DNA of 64,000 bases, from NCBI RefSeq assembly GCF_023078275.1, contig NC_062973.1:23652565-23716564 (forward strand), written 5' to 3'. Every line of letters begins with the position of its first letter. Position 1 is the first letter of the stretch. The position numbers were made by a program, and so were the translations under genes. The notes under the pieces are model-generated. The model was not told where the DNA came from, did not search any database, and saw nothing but the letters and a program-made list of their open reading frames with translations. This DNA comes from Leguminivora glycinivorella (Eukaryota; Arthropoda; Insecta; Lepidoptera; Tortricidae). Below, in pieces: positions 25,301 to 36,000 of this stretch.

Positions 25301-28300
25301 TCTAGAACGGGTCTTTACCGCGTTAACCGGGTTAACCCTTTGGTCAAAGTCTTAAGCCGGCCACACACAATCTTTAAATTCATAATCTGAAAAAAGAACG
25401 ACATGTCTGTCTGTCTGTGTGGCATCGTAGCTCCCGAAAGGATGAACCGATTTCGATTTACTTTTTTTGTTTGAAAGCTGAGTTAGTCGGGAGTGTTCTT
25501 AGCCATGTTTCATGAAAATCGGTCCACTATGTCGGGGTTTTTTCAAAATTTTAATGTTCTGCTTAGGTTATATATAAGACTAGCTTTTGCCCGCGGCTTC
25601 GCTCGCGTTAGAAAGAGACAAAAAGTACCCTATGTCACTCTCCATCCCTTCAACTATATCCACTTAAAAATCACGTCAATTCGTCGCTCCGTTTTGCCGT
25701 GAAAGACGGACAAACAAACAGACACACACACTTTCCCATTTATAGCTTTTGCTCGCGGCTTCGCTCGCGTTAGAAAGAGACAAAATGTAGCCTATGTCAC
25801 TCTCCATCCCTTCAACTATCTTCACCTAAAAATGCACGTCAATTCGTCGCTCCGTTTAGCAATGAAAGACGGACAAACAAACAGACACACACACTTTCCC
25901 ATTTATAATATTAATATGGATTATGGATCATCATCATCATTCTCTTGCCCATATCCGTAATGAAATGTTTTTTTTTTCACTTTTTATTTTTGCACTTTGT
26001 CGGCGTGATTGACATACATATATTGGTACCAAATTTCAGCTTTGTAGTGCTAACGGTTACTAAGATTATCCGCGGACGGACGGACGGACGGACAGACAGA
26101 CATGGCTAAACCATAAGGGTTCCTAGTTGACTACGGATACTTTTTAGGGTAAAAAGGTTTTAAATTTCTATGACAGATCGAACCGCCTTGCTGCACCTAT
26201 ATTAAACTAGCTGTTGATAAAAAAAAAACAAGACTATCTTAGGTCAACGGTTATCTACATAATTATTTACTTCAGCATTTGGTCTTACCAAAATGAAATA
26301 TTTACGCCTAGTGCACTCTCCCGATATTAATAAAAACTTTTTCCTTAATTGTTAGTATATTTTAAGTAGGTATGCTTAATATTCTTTATTCTTTATTTAT
26401 TTATTCCTTAAATTAATATTAACAGCCTAGCTAAACATGTCAATCGTACAGGAGGGTATAAACATGAATAATCCTGGTACACTTATATAAAATAGTGTGG
26501 CGGAACATAAAGTACATAATATAGTAGGTACTCACATGTGGATCGAACTTGGAGTAGTTATAGACTCCAAGTGACGGGCGCTGATCGCAAGGAATTGCGG
26601 CTCCGTGCTGTGAAACATATCCAGTTTGCTGTCGCTGGCCAGTATGTCATTGAGAAGGGTTAAAGCGTGGTGCAGTGGTGAGTGCGACAGAGCATGGGTG
26701 CGTGCCACCGGGATGGCGAATAGAGTCTGTCGGCGGGGACGGAGTTCTAAACCGGTGACCGGACGCACTTTGAGTGAAATGAGCGACAACAAGGAAGGGT
26801 TAGAAATTTGGCCGCGTATTAACCTAAAGAAGAATCTTACAAGGGACAAACTCCTTCTGCACTCTAGTGAAGTATAGTTTACCATTCCTAGTACATAGAG
26901 GGTGGGGTAAAGATGTGGATAATATCCATAGGTTTTAAGGAAAAGGAAGCGTACAAATGACTTTTGCACCCTCTCTAACATAAGAGTGTATTGATGCTCA
27001 TGAGGGCTCCATATTGTGGCGTTACATTCAAGCCGGCTTTGAACATATGCATTGTATAATGCACAAAAGGCATTTAGGGAATCAAGAAATTTACATTGTA
27101 CATACTTAGTATAAACCTAAGTAAGTATTAGTACATAGTATAAACCTAAGTAAGTATTAGTACATACTTAGTATAAACCTAAGTAGGTATCCATTTTGTG
27201 ACGGTTTTGATATTCTTTTAAATACCTACAACGAAAATCCTAAAGAAACAACTTTGTATTTTGCTCTTATTGGGACGAGCTGACTGTGAGCGATCTTCGG
27301 GGTTATATCGCAAGTAAGTTGTAGGTATATCCGAAGAGTGAGAGAAATGGACTGCAACTTGTATGGGAACTGCACGCTAAAGCAACATCGCCATTTGGCC
27401 ATGCCAGGATAAGCTAAGTGAATCTGCCCCCAGCGAGTTTTGGCTTGTATTTTTTTTATTGATTTGTCTTATTGTAGTATCGAGTATATGCCAAATTTCA
27501 GCTCCCAAAACTTTAGGTACAGTTTAGTAATTAAAAAAAAAACGAAATTTGATCGTTCTTCGGTATTTTTTTTTCTGGACAGCCGATTTTGACGTGCGCC
27601 ACGTATATTGTGCATTTAGTAAGGACAATTATATGATATTATTTTTGTGTTATATTGCCAAACAAAAAAAGTATCATCACGCAAGCGGACACCTCCAGGT
27701 TTTCCACCAAAATTAATAGGCTACCAAATGAATATAAATACCATTTTATCTGTAGTAGAACAAGGTTTTTTTTAAATCGAATACATCACAGTGGGCGTTC
27801 GTGAACTTTGCTCAGATGCAGGACAACCCGCTAGGCGGGACGTCGCTACCCAAGATAACGATTATAGATAACTATGGGTTTCTGGAGCAGTGCGTCATCT
27901 TTTGTATGGCAGTGAATGTGTTACCCAAGTTTTACTGTTTACATATAATTTATAATCTAATCCTTATTATTTTTCTAGAGGCATGGTGAACGTGCATCCA
28001 AGCCTACTACCTCGGTGGCGCGGCGCAGCGCCCATCATACACACTTTACTACACGGAGACCAGGTCACTGGAGTCAGCCTCATGAGGATCAAACCTGACG
28101 TGTTTGATGTCGGTATGTAGATATGTATTCCTGTTTGTGTGTTAGTTGGCTTTAAGAGCCCTGGAAACAAGTGCAATTAAAGACCGTGGACCCAGCACCC
28201 ATCACATACACGTACTTTACCTACTGCACGGAAATGTCAGTCTCATGAGAATCAAACCTACCCATGACTTTTAGACCCCATGAGACAAGACCAATCTAAA

Positions 28301-29432
28301 AGTGGCCCATTTTACACGAAGCTACAAGAAGAAGACTCTTCCTAATACGAAAGTTGTTTATATTCCAGGTGAAATCATCAGCCAGAGAACTGTACCTGTG
28401 CCCAAAGACATTTTGCTGCCGGAACTGACTGATCAGCTGTCAGACATCGGTGCTGACATGCTGGTGGAGTGTATGAGGAGCTTACCGGAGAGCTTGGCCA
28501 ATGCTAGGCCGCAGAGTGAGGAAGGTGTTACTTATGGTGAGTAACATTTCTAGATTTTTCCATGGAGTAACTAACAGAACAAAATGTATACAATAGTGGA
28601 GCTACGAATTTACTGTTATATATGAAAACCTGAAACCACCTAGCAAGTTCTTGACAGTGTATATGCTATCATATCTAAAACCGAAATTAAAAAATTGTTA
28701 TGATCTAGGCGGCCAATATCCACGATTTAGAATCTAATCTTGTACCCAGTTTTTATTCATACCTCTAATACAAACTGCCATCAGCTGTGGAGTAATGCAG
28801 CTAAATTTTTCGCCTACAAACTGCTATGCTTTTCGCCTACAAACTGCTAAGCAGTTTGGCGAAGATTTAAAACATGATTTGTGTAATGTGTTTTCTGTAA
28901 TAAATAAAGTAAAAAAAAAACTATTAGGATGCGATAGTTAGCTGCTTTTAAAGATAGATTTTTTTTTAGTAGCCAAACCTGACGTGCTGCACAGCATGTT
29001 ACGTGTCAACGAACTTTTAGTTGCTTTATTTATGAAGTGACTGATTTATTTATTTTATTCATTTCAGCTAAGAAGATCAACAAAAGCATCAGTGACGTCC
29101 GATGGTCAGACATGACTGCTACAGAAGTGTACAACTTATACCGAGCCATATATGGATTATATCCGCTCACCACAACTTTTAGAAACAAACAGCTAAAACT
29201 ATTTGATGCATTCTTAGACGAAACTGTAAATAACTCTGTCACCAAACCAGTGGGTTCCGTCGAATATTGCGAAAAGAAAAATGCAATAAAAATACTCTGT
29301 AAAGATAAAACATACATATATTTTAGATCACTTAGAATAGTAGGGAAAAAAGAAATTACAGGGCTAGACTTTTATAATGGATACATTAAAAATATGCCTA
29401 TAGAGAAAAGAAAATGTATGGTGGTTCAATAG
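22219..29432 (+). CDS. Mtfmt: Methionyl-tRNA formyltransferase, mitochondrial (whole gene, 5 coding exons)
   Basis: Join 22219-22391, 22561-22764, 27979-28112, 28369-28536, 29068-29432: 1044 nt, 347 residues plus stop, with GT/AG at every junction and continuous phase. The enzyme transfers a formyl group from 10-formyl-tetrahydrofolate to initiator Met-tRNA in the mitochondrion. The N-terminus (about residues 1-36) is basic and hydroxylated, like a mitochondrial presequence, and is followed by the fold's first strand, VLFFGSDGIALKSL. Exon 3 carries the family signature NVHPSLLPRWRGAAPI (N130, H132) and the catalytic aspartate in FDVGEI (D169). Exon 5 encodes the C-terminal tRNA-binding domain. 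The length is a little below the vertebrate protein. ATG 22219 is the first in-frame start after the stop at 22192; ATG 22231 would give 343 residues. AATAAA at 29433-29438 abuts the stop codon. Intron 2 holds a nested antisense gene and repeats. Confidence 0.93.
22561..22764 (+). CDS. Mtfmt: Mtfmt coding exon 2
   Basis: 204 nt, acceptor TTTATGTTTCAG and donor GTAAGT. It includes DYDIGLIVAFGHLIRDHVLE, the strand and helix that precede the active-site loop in this family. It ends phase 2, with a leucine codon completed by exon 3. Confidence 0.9.
23688..24614 (-). CDS. Intronless secreted six-repeat protein, nested in Mtfmt intron 2; family not identified
   Basis: A single uninterrupted 308-residue frame. 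Residues 1-20 (MSFLYLKIFTIFASICFSHC) look like a cleavable signal peptide. Residues about 30-300 are six degenerate repeats of 43-50 residues built on (F)PF-I-GK-YFYG, then WFIREL, then a GxxGxExD-GTW end. The best repeats are 1, 5 and 6; repeats 3 and 4 have diverged most. Six blade-sized repeats ending in aromatic residues suggest a beta-propeller or lectin-like fold, but this is inference and I do not recognise the family. There are no membrane segments after the signal peptide. The C-terminus is KKDVL, which resembles but does not match a KDEL signal. The gene sits antisense in intron 2 of Mtfmt with its own TATA box and initiator. Lack of introns fits a retrocopy, horizontal transfer or a small immune-type gene, and none of these is shown here. 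Confidence 0.85.
   Translation of the reverse strand: MSFLYLKIFTIFASICFSHCVTIDEVTDKGEWSLKHELSVPFTIKDKQYFYGSYGKHWFIRELLEDGVMGPERDTGTWEHFYTKGISYSLNNDDGRAFLYLISDKNSWVIHELLPSGRIGEKTDFGSLDSTPSVIFPLNIYGEHFIFYQIYRDWSIHKLKPGGKMGSKTDSGTWNSIYSIGFAYSHFIYGVTSDANYYFIQEFLPNGRLGEVTITQYWKDMHVSSFPFSMSGKIYFYALDDKNHWFIRELQTSGKVGPEKSAGTWPVHHSLTFPFQIKGKQYLYGVHNYYWKIWEIVVPEEIAKKDVL
24665..24700 (-). promoter_or_regulatory. Core promoter of the nested gene: TATA box plus initiator
   Basis: On the - strand TATATATT lies at 24700-24693 and an arthropod-type initiator core, CAGTT, has its A at 24667, 33 bases downstream of the first T. This leaves a 53-nt leader before ATG 24614. The spacing is what a TATA/Inr promoter needs, but the assignment is by sequence only. 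Confidence 0.55.
24775..24945 (+). repeat. Interspersed repeat (GTGGCAAACGAGCAGAC type)
   Basis: GTGGCAAACGAGCAGACAGG, CGCCTGGTGGTATATAAGCG, CCGTCCATGGACACCAAAAGG, GTTGGAAATGCTTTGCC. A typical lepidopteran dispersed repeat, just upstream of the nested gene's promoter. Confidence 0.65.
25390..25575 (+). repeat. Interspersed repeat (GTCTGTCTGTGTGGCATCG type)
   Basis: ATGTCTGTCTGTCTGTGTGG, GAACCGATTTCGATTTA, TTTCATGAAAATCGGTCCAC. Class not identified. Confidence 0.5.
25578..25920 (-). repeat. Two tandem copies of the CGGAGCGACG interspersed repeat
   Basis: GCGGCTTCGCTCGCGTTAGA, TATGTCACTCTCCATCCCTT, AATTCGTCGCTCCGTTT and CAGACACACACACTTTCCCA occur twice in a row (about 25578-25746 and 25747-25920). 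52292-52475 is the same repeat in the other orientation. Confidence 0.75.
25970..26150 (+). repeat. GGAC-tailed element, 5'-truncated copy
   Basis: Only the right part is present: TTTTATTTTTGCACTTTGTC, ATTATCCGCGGACGGACGG, TTCCTAGTTGACTACGGA. Confidence 0.8.
26375..27080 (-). pseudogene. 3' fragment of a LINE reverse transcriptase
   Basis: A 149-codon frame (26981-26532) reads LERVQKSFVRFLF, then YPTLYVLGMVNY, LVRFFFRLIRG and RPRRQTLF. The frame continues upstream with ALYNAYVQSRLECNATIWSP. This is the region after the reverse transcriptase domain in several insect LINEs. The 3' end carries AATAAATAAAGAATAAAG. It is antisense within Mtfmt intron 2. The clade is uncertain. Confidence 0.75.
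27095..27190 (+). repeat. Short tandem repeat (about 34-bp unit)
   Basis: TAGTATAAACCTAAGTAAGT, ATTAGTACATA recurs two to three times, in Mtfmt intron 2. Confidence 0.8.
27979..28112 (+). CDS. Mtfmt: Mtfmt coding exon 3 (active-site exon)
   Basis: 134 nt, acceptor TTTTTCTAG and donor GTATGT. It encodes GMVNVHPSLLPRWRG (catalytic Asn and His), then IKPDVFDV with the catalytic Asp. A degenerate copy of its 3' half lies in the following intron at 28190-28268. Confidence 0.95.
28190..28268 (+). pseudogene. Degenerate partial copy of Mtfmt exon 3 in intron 3
   Basis: The stretch matches exon 3 positions 28024-28098: CAGCRCCCATCA, then ATACAC, TTTAC, CACGGA and TCAGYCTCATGAGRATCAAACCT, with small indels that break the frame. 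Intron just after exon 3 (CTTTAAGAGCC...) also recurs after this copy (CTTTTAGACCC...), so the repeated unit is exon 3' half plus intron, in tandem. No donor is retained. Confidence 0.75.
28369..28536 (+). CDS. Mtfmt: Mtfmt coding exon 4
   Basis: 168 nt, acceptor TATTCCAG and donor GTGAGT. It encodes EIISQRTVPVPKD, then the linker helix with LPESLANARPQSEEGVTY. The pattern Q-(X)n-EG-TY just before the C-terminal domain is typical of Met-tRNA formyltransferases. Confidence 0.92.
29068..29432 (+). CDS. Mtfmt: Mtfmt coding exon 5 (C-terminal domain, stop)
   Basis: 365 coding nt after acceptor TTCATTTCAG. It encodes the Fmt C-terminal domain: AKKINKSISDVRW, LYRAIYGLYPLTT, VGSVEYC and ending EITGLDFYNGYIKNM, then a basic tail and TAG. 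Polyadenylation signal AATAAA follows directly. Confidence 0.93.
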
Positions 29433-30072
29433 AATAAATACTTGTAGAAAATATATACTGGTTTCATTTATATACAAAATTAAGGATCTAAGAGAAGTGT
29501 ACACAAATTATATTACATATGTATGTAGTCGTAAATCGGCTTAAAACATATGTATTTACTAATTATCACATTGAAATACCGAAATAAACATTAAACTACA
29601 CACTACAAAAACAATACTAATAAGTACCAACCATACAAGATGTCTTCATTGCAAAAAGCCCATAATAGCCTCATTTTCTACTAATGTTACTACTTTGTAT
29701 TGTAACTATTAACTAAAATATGTACATTTAACTAAAATCTTTGGTCAAACTTAAATATATTGCTAAGTTCACTGCGACTTTACCCTGAAAAACAAAAATG
29801 ATTACATTAATAAACATGTTAATTTAAAATAGTATTAAAAAAGAAGGAAAAAATATCTATCTATGGAAATCATAATTCAAGAAAATATAAGAAGGATGGT
29901 TTAAAGGAAACCAAATTATTGAAAAGAAATATGAGAGAGAAACAAACAAAATATAATAAAGTAATAAATAGAAGAAAGCATAGGAATACCCAGATTGAGT
30001 TAAAGCTACATTTTTAAGAAACGAACGAGTCAGGACGAACAATATGACCTTCAAAATAGGTACAGTTATAGT

Positions 30073-30235
30073 GCATAATGGTTTTCCATCGTATTTTGTC
30101 GGAAAGGTTCGTATTTGTCTCGCTAAGTAGCTCAGTCAACGTTAGTATTTCTTATGCTGAGCCTGACTGAAATAGCATGGCACGTTCGTGAGCTTCCGTG
30201 ACAATACGAAGGAAAAACATTTCACACTACATATG
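30073..30235. mobile_element. MITE (TTTTCCATCGTATTTTGTCG ends)
   Basis: GGTTTTCCATCGTATTTTGT at the left; AATACGAAGGAAAAACATTT at the right. A related, apparently shortened copy is at 63756-63840. Confidence 0.55.
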
Positions 30236-30514
30236 TATGAAAGTATCCTGAAAGTAAATAGGTATGAAAGTATGATACTTACTGAGTGGGTTAATCACAT
30301 TCTATTCTATGAAGAGGAGACGCGAATACGAAAGATGAACTGACACTTTTTAACCCTATAACAGCACTACATTTCACATTAACTCCTTTTTGACATTTTT
30401 CACATATGATAGCTACTTAAGCTATATTAAAAGAATAAACGTTTGTAGGAAATAACTTTGAATAGAAGATATTACGCAAAATTCTGCTCAGAGAGCTCCT
30501 CTATCACATTTTAA

Positions 30515-30636
30515 CACATTCACTGCAAGACAAAAAATGGCACACTACTTACTCCACCCGCCTAGCGGGTTGTCCGGCATTTGAGCAAAGTTCACAAGCG
30601 CCCATCAGGCGGGTTCTTGGCAGTGATTGCGTTAAA
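30515..30636. mobile_element. MITE (TTAACACATTCACTGC ends)
   Basis: TTTTAACACATTCACTGC and GCAGTGATTGCGTTAAA ends, internal CCGCCTAGCGGG and GGCGGGTTCTTGG. Related to 35107-35228; part of the same sequence appears inverted at 27785-27840. Confidence 0.65.
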
Positions 30637-30742
30637 GAAGGTTTACCGCAAACCATGTCCGATGTTGCTCCTTAGTCGCATTCGTTAATACGTAAGTGTT
30701 ACAGGGAAGCAACACGCCAAGCGTGGTTCGTGGTAGGTCCTG

Positions 30743-31551
30743 TGTATATGTCGCAGTAAGATAGATAAAGCCGTTATATAGTTATAACCCTAGGTATATA
30801 ATTATATGTCGTAACATAGTTAAACGAAAGCGATTTATTGCTATCTTACTAGGAATATAACTATAATACGTTACTAGTTTAGTCAAATAGTTATATGACT
30901 GGATTCAGTTTAGTGAAATGATTGTAGACAGGAGTGCGGCGGTGCGGCGGAGGTATAGTTATAACCCTAGGGATATAATTATATGCGTTAAACAAACAAA
31001 CCACAGTGAAGAATTGTTTAGGGCAAGAATTCGTTAATTATTTCCAATTCAATGTACTTATTCTCTCTAAACACACAGACGGATGGACAGAGTCGCGACA
31101 TAAGGGTTCCTTTTGATTTTTTTTTTGGTATAGAACTATAAAGAACCGGGACACCCGGTTCCAGTCCCACTTAGAGACGTATTATAATTATATCCCTAGA
31201 CTAAGTTTAATCCAGTGATATAATTATATAACTAAACTAGTACCGTATTATAATTATATTCCTAGTAAGATGGTTATGAATCGCTTTTGTTTAGCTATGT
31301 TACGGCATATAATTATATCCCTAGGGTTATAACTATACCTCTGCCGCACCGCCACACTCCTGCCTACAATCATTTCACTAGACTGAATCCAGTCATATAA
31401 CTATTTGACTAAACTAGTAACGTATTATAGTTATATTCCTAGTAAGATAGCAATTAATCGCTTTCGTTTAACTATGTTACGACGTATAATTATATTCCTA
31501 GGGTAATAACTATATAACGGTTTTATCTATCTTACTGCGACATATATAAAC
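30743..31551. mobile_element. Large foldback element with arms of about 250 bp
   Basis: From TATATGTCGCAGTAAGATAG to its complement CTATCTTACTGCGACATATA. The left arm (to about 30990) and right arm (from about 31300) match with few differences, including the GC-rich core GGAGTGYGGCGGTGCGGC. Inner sub-repeats built on TATAACCCTAGG and ATAATTATAT occur several times per arm. There is no coding frame. Transcription would give a very long hairpin. Confidence 0.85.
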
Positions 31552-32330
31552 CGCCTTGCATTATGTCGCTGGGACTCGAAGGGTTAATGTCAAAGTAAAA
31601 ACTTGAAAAAAAAACTGTTTCAAGGCATAGTAGAATTCAGTCTATGGTTTAAAGTGTGTGAAAGTGCTGCTCTCTGGCGGCAGAACATTGCCGTAATATT
31701 CACTTGTTTTGTACCTACAACGATATTCCTTGTATTAAATAATGGATATAAATAAAACAATTTGGTGAAAATATCGATAATGCAACGTGTAATAATGTAA
31801 AATATGACAATACATTTGCGTGTATAACAAAACAGGATCACGTAAAAATCTACCATTGGTAATGATGATGATTATTATTATTACATTAATAGCCTTTTTA
31901 AGGTACCAAATTAATCGATCATGAACCATGCAGGTTTATAGCGATATTTCATTTCGGGATACGGATGTGAAATACTAGCCAGTAGGTACATTATACGATA
32001 TACGATACAAGAAATTGGAAATGAGTGGCGATAAATTAAAACACGACTTGAGAAAGACGTTTTCGCACGTGTATCGTACAACGTCCGGCCCCTTAAAGTT
32101 TCGTCATAGGCCCCTTAAAGTATACTAGTGCGGACGAAATAGCACCATAAGTATGTACTGTAAAAATCTTTTTGCATAAAATAGTAAGCAATATTTTCAC
32201 GTGATCCTGACAAGACTAGGTACAGAAAACAGAAGCCTGCCGATACATCTTACCTTAAAATTTTGACTATTAACTTATACAGCAATGTGATTTTCTAACT
32301 ATACTTAGCCTGAAAATAAACGATTTACCC

Positions 32331-32462
32331 CCTTATTCATAAACGTACTCTAAAGTTATCAAGCCGATAAAGTTCGTTTGTCCTTTTCTATCACACCAAT
32401 ACGTCGGAAAGTGACAAACGAACTTTATCGGCTCGATAACTTTAGAATACGTTTATGAATAA
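32331..32462. mobile_element. MITE, ATTCATAAACGT family (copy 1)
   Basis: CTTATTCATAAACGTACTCT and TAGAATACGTTTATGAATAA ends, with GATAAAGTTCGTTTGTC and its complement inside, and TATCACACCAATACGTC in the loop. Confidence 0.85.
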
Positions 32463-32709
32463 TCGGCTTATTCTTTATCGCAGTTTTAAATTAATTCTAC
32501 TTTAAGAATTATCAAGGCTTCTGTTTTTCATGATTCCAATTTTAAACGACATCACTGGTGATAATGGTTTCATACAAATTATGAAAATATGAATGGAATA
32601 TAAAGCCTGTGATCACTCTTATTGACAATGAATGTTTAGAAAGTGGATCATGCATCTTAACTTACAAATTTAATATAATAGTTGCGTTACGTGGGCAATT
32701 CTTACCCTC

Positions 32710-32836
32710 TCATTCATAAACGTTCACTAAATCTATCAAGATAAAGTTCGTTTGTTCCTTTCTATCACACCAATACGTCAGAAAGGGACAAACGAACTTT
32801 ATCGACTTGATAACTTTAGTGAACGTTTATGAATAT
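32710..32836. mobile_element. MITE, ATTCATAAACGT family (copy 2)
   Basis: Same palindrome as 32331-32462 with the same loop. It abuts the next element at 32837. Confidence 0.85.
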
Positions 32837-33112
32837 GGGCATTTTCAAATTTAAGACCCCCCAATTAGCGTAAGTTGTTAACAAAAATTAACTCACTGTC
32901 AGTTTTGTAACGATAATTAAGAATGCGTTTTCAATGAAAATATTGTTTTTGTGTTAATTACATAAACTTTTAGCGATAATCTACATTCAGAATGTGAAAA
33001 AAGTGAATGTTTAGACAGATTTTATGCTTAAATTTCGTCACAAAACTGACAGCGAGTAAATTTTTGTTAACAACTTATGCTGATTGGGGGGACCAAAATT
33101 CTGAAAATGCCC
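32837..33112. mobile_element. MITE (GGGCATTTTCA ends)
   Basis: GGGCATTTTCAAATTTAAGA, CCCCCCAATTAGC, GTTGTTAACAAAAATTAACT and their complements at the right (TTTTTGTTAACAAC, GATTGGGGGGACC, CTGAAAATGCCC). Confidence 0.85.
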
Positions 33113-33149
33113 ATAAGGGTCTTAGTCTGCACAGCTCGGGTTAGAAGCA

Positions 33150-33280
33150 TTAACACTTTCGCTACCAAGAACCCGACTGTCGGGTACACCGCTCGTAGAA
33201 GCGTAGCCGATTACATGGGTTTCCCCGTATGTAGCGAAAATTTCGTAGCGCCGCGTAGAGCCCGGTTTCGAAAGTGTTAA
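33150..33280. mobile_element. MITE, TTAACACTTTCG family (copy 1)
   Basis: TTAACACTTTCGCTACCAAG to CGGTTTCGAAAGTGTTAA. The copy at 55525-55655 differs at only a few positions, so spread was fairly recent. Confidence 0.85.
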
Positions 33281-33605
33281 TGTCCGCACGTGAGTTAAAA
33301 CTATTCAAAGAGTCAATAGATATAACTATGACGTTGAAATATCGGGAGCTCGACAAAAATCAAAAAGGTGATCATGGTCTATATCCCGGTCAATGTAAGT
33401 CTAATGAAAGTAACCGTAAATCATTCAAAACTCTTACAGCCAATCAATATAAACACTGGGCGTCTGTATGGTCTACTTTACCCAAAATTCCATTTTCAGT
33501 TTTTTTTTCATATGTCCTAAAATTTTGGATATATAATTGCTACACCTTATCTATAGTCTACTTGTAGCGCAAGGCTAACCTTTGTTTACCTACTACTTCA
33601 GGTGC

Positions 33606-33742
33606 CGTAGCCGAATGGCATTTCTGCGACGCGAAACGAAAACGAAACGCCGCGAAACGTAGTCTGGCTCTGTCGCGCCAATACGCAAGAGCGATAGAGA
33701 TAGATCGTTTCGTTTCGTGAGCGTTTGTGCCATTCGGCTACG
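33606..33742. mobile_element. MITE, CGTAGCCGAATGGC family (copy 4)
   Basis: CGTAGCCGAATGGCATTTCT to GTGCCATTCGGCTACG, inverted relative to copies 1 and 2. Confidence 0.85.
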
Positions 33743-34334
33743 TACCCAGTTTAGTTATTATGATTTGAACGTGTATCATTTTGTGGCAAAAATAGGTGAC
33801 CACTAGATATTGTAGGTATACCAAAAATAAAGACATTTATATTTCTTATTTTTCATTAATCTTAAACATATGCAAAACAACTCTAAAGCGAGAGGCTTCA
33901 TTTCTCGTTTCGACTAAAATATCCCTAGCCTAGACCTAAGGCCCCAATACCTACACCTATGAATGACTAAATTTATAAGGACTAGGACATGATGGCAAAC
34001 ATATAAATATACTAGAGACTCCCTTAGACCATTTAAAATGCAGTATTTACCCTTAATATTACACGATAATTATCCATGCAACGCTAGAGTTTAAGTATAA
34101 GTTTTACGAGTACTAACTATAGGGAAATTAAGTTTATATTTCAAAAATAACGACGACGATTTTCAATTCAAGATGACAAAGTAATTTGAGGCTACATAGG
34201 TACCATAATAATAAGTACCTAGGAAAAATCGATTGAAATTCTTCGTGAAAGTTTATATATTCATAATTATGTATACTTAGAAGTTTGAATATTAGATATA
34301 GGTATTTTTGTACCATATTAATAATAAAAGTGTC

Positions 34335-34732
34335 ATCCGGTGTTGCCCTTGAGCCATCTTGGATGTCGCTTTTTGTGGGGGCCCATCTTGTGGGGACGAG
34401 TCACCGTCTGCCGGAAATAAAATTGGATACCGTTTTATTAGGCAGGCGTCCGGTTTTTTATCCATAGCCCAGTATTTAGTCCATCACTTTCATCAAAATA
34501 GACCAGTTCATTTTAGATTCCATTAACTCTCAAATAGTCCTTACACCCTGGCGGGTGTTGCCTCTGCGTGTGTCCCATGATACGGGCAAGGGCAACATCC
34601 GCTCGGTGTACCCCTTACATTTCATTAAAGTGTCGAAAGGGCCTCTACGCGTTGGCTTCGGCCCCGCGCACGCCTCCCAAAGGTCCGGAACACCATTGTT
34701 CCGTGATGGGAAAGACATACAGAAAAAGTGTC
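34335..34732 (+). repeat. GC-rich interspersed repeat, probably LINE-derived non-coding sequence
   Basis: It includes GAGCCATCTTGGATGTCGC, GGCGGGTGTTGCCTCTGCG, GGCTTCGGCCCCGCGCACGC. Composition contrasts with AT-rich flanks. I recognise it as a dispersed lepidopteran type, but there are no coding motifs and the class is uncertain. Confidence 0.5.
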
Positions 34733-35106
34733 ATTAACTTAAACCCTAACCGATTCTAACTTAGAAATTATAACTTATTTATTACACGATAAAAGTTAAA
34801 ACTTTCATGGCAAATGAAATTTCAACCATTATAACGGGACCGAGCATATGAGATACGCTAATGCACAAAATATTGTTATTGATTCTTAAAACAAACGAGA
34901 CAAACATAATATATACAATAGATTCAGAAAGAGAAACACATTCAAAACAGGCGTGCAGTAAATTTAACAACAGAGACAACCGATAATAAACAGCTAATTC
35001 ATATACAATACAATTCAACATTTCCAGTAAGTACCAAAGTGTCTAGTTTTGTGTATTCTATCACACTTCATGTGTTATGGCACTAGACTAATTTTAAGTT
35101 GTATTT

Positions 35107-35228
35107 AACACATTCACTCACTACTATACAAAAAAACGGCGCCTGCTTGAATAACGAGAACCCGCGCAGCGGGTCATCCGAGCAAAGTTTACGAGTGCCT
35201 AGCCGGGTTCTTGGTGACGAACGTGTTA
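35107..35228. mobile_element. MITE (TTAACACATTCACT ends), copy 2
   Basis: TTTAACACATTCACTCACTA to GGTTCTTGGTGACGAACGTG, with internal AACCCGCGCAGCGGGT. Confidence 0.6.
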
Positions 35229-36000
35229 CATAAAAAAAATTATTACTTAGTTGTCTCTGGTTAATGCGAATCGGAAGTGCTTACACGTCACAATCACGAG
35301 ACTTTTGTGCATATATTGATAACTAATATGACTGAGTTTTAGGCTTTTAGAATCTACGTTTTAAGTGATAATTAGTTGTCAAAGATCAAATACGGTAAAA
35401 GGAGCAATACCTTACTATCACAACTAACAGAGCCTCCCTTACGATATCTGATCTTAATAAGACTATTTTCAAAGCGTAAGAACGATCACAAATCATTTCA
35501 GACATTACAACTTTTTAAGTGCGACCAAAACAGTAGATTACGATAGAAGTGCGTAAAAAGGAAGTTCGAATTTCCTTTTTGCACGTGTATCGTACGACGT
35601 TTTTCAGTACAGATGGCCCTCCGAAGTTTCGACCTGACATAATAATGAACCACTTCTCGCACTAGTGAGCGTAGTGCGTAAAAAGAACACCGTCTGTGCT
35701 GAAAACTAATATGATCGTTTTCAATATGCTTTGACAACAAACAAACTTTTTAGTATGTACTCTGCTCACATTGATTTGTTTGGTATACTAACTCTATTTT
35801 TATATGAAATATATTAGATTATCAATCGGGCTTGTATTTGAGTGCACTTAGTTATATTTATCTTAATGCACACAGAGTACCTACTGTATTTAGCACGTGC
35901 TCGATATACGGTTTATTTCCAGTAGTTACCTTTAGTTCTAAAAAAACATACGAAATATTGTCTACTGTTCCAGCAGTAGAATATTTATGAGCCCATAATT

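Noticed and set aside
28302..28368. Frame opening at ATG 28302 before exon 4
   Set aside because: It reads through the intron end; acceptor TATTCCAG precedes 28369 and the family alignment starts there.
29037..29067. Upstream start for the last Mtfmt exon as a separate gene (frame opening at 29037)
   Set aside because: A TTCATTTCAG acceptor lies at 29058-29067 and the phase fits exon 4. The ATG at 29037 is intronic.
34530..34759. Three overlapping frames in the GC-rich block
   Set aside because: The block is a dispersed repeat and frames on both strands are equally open because of base composition.
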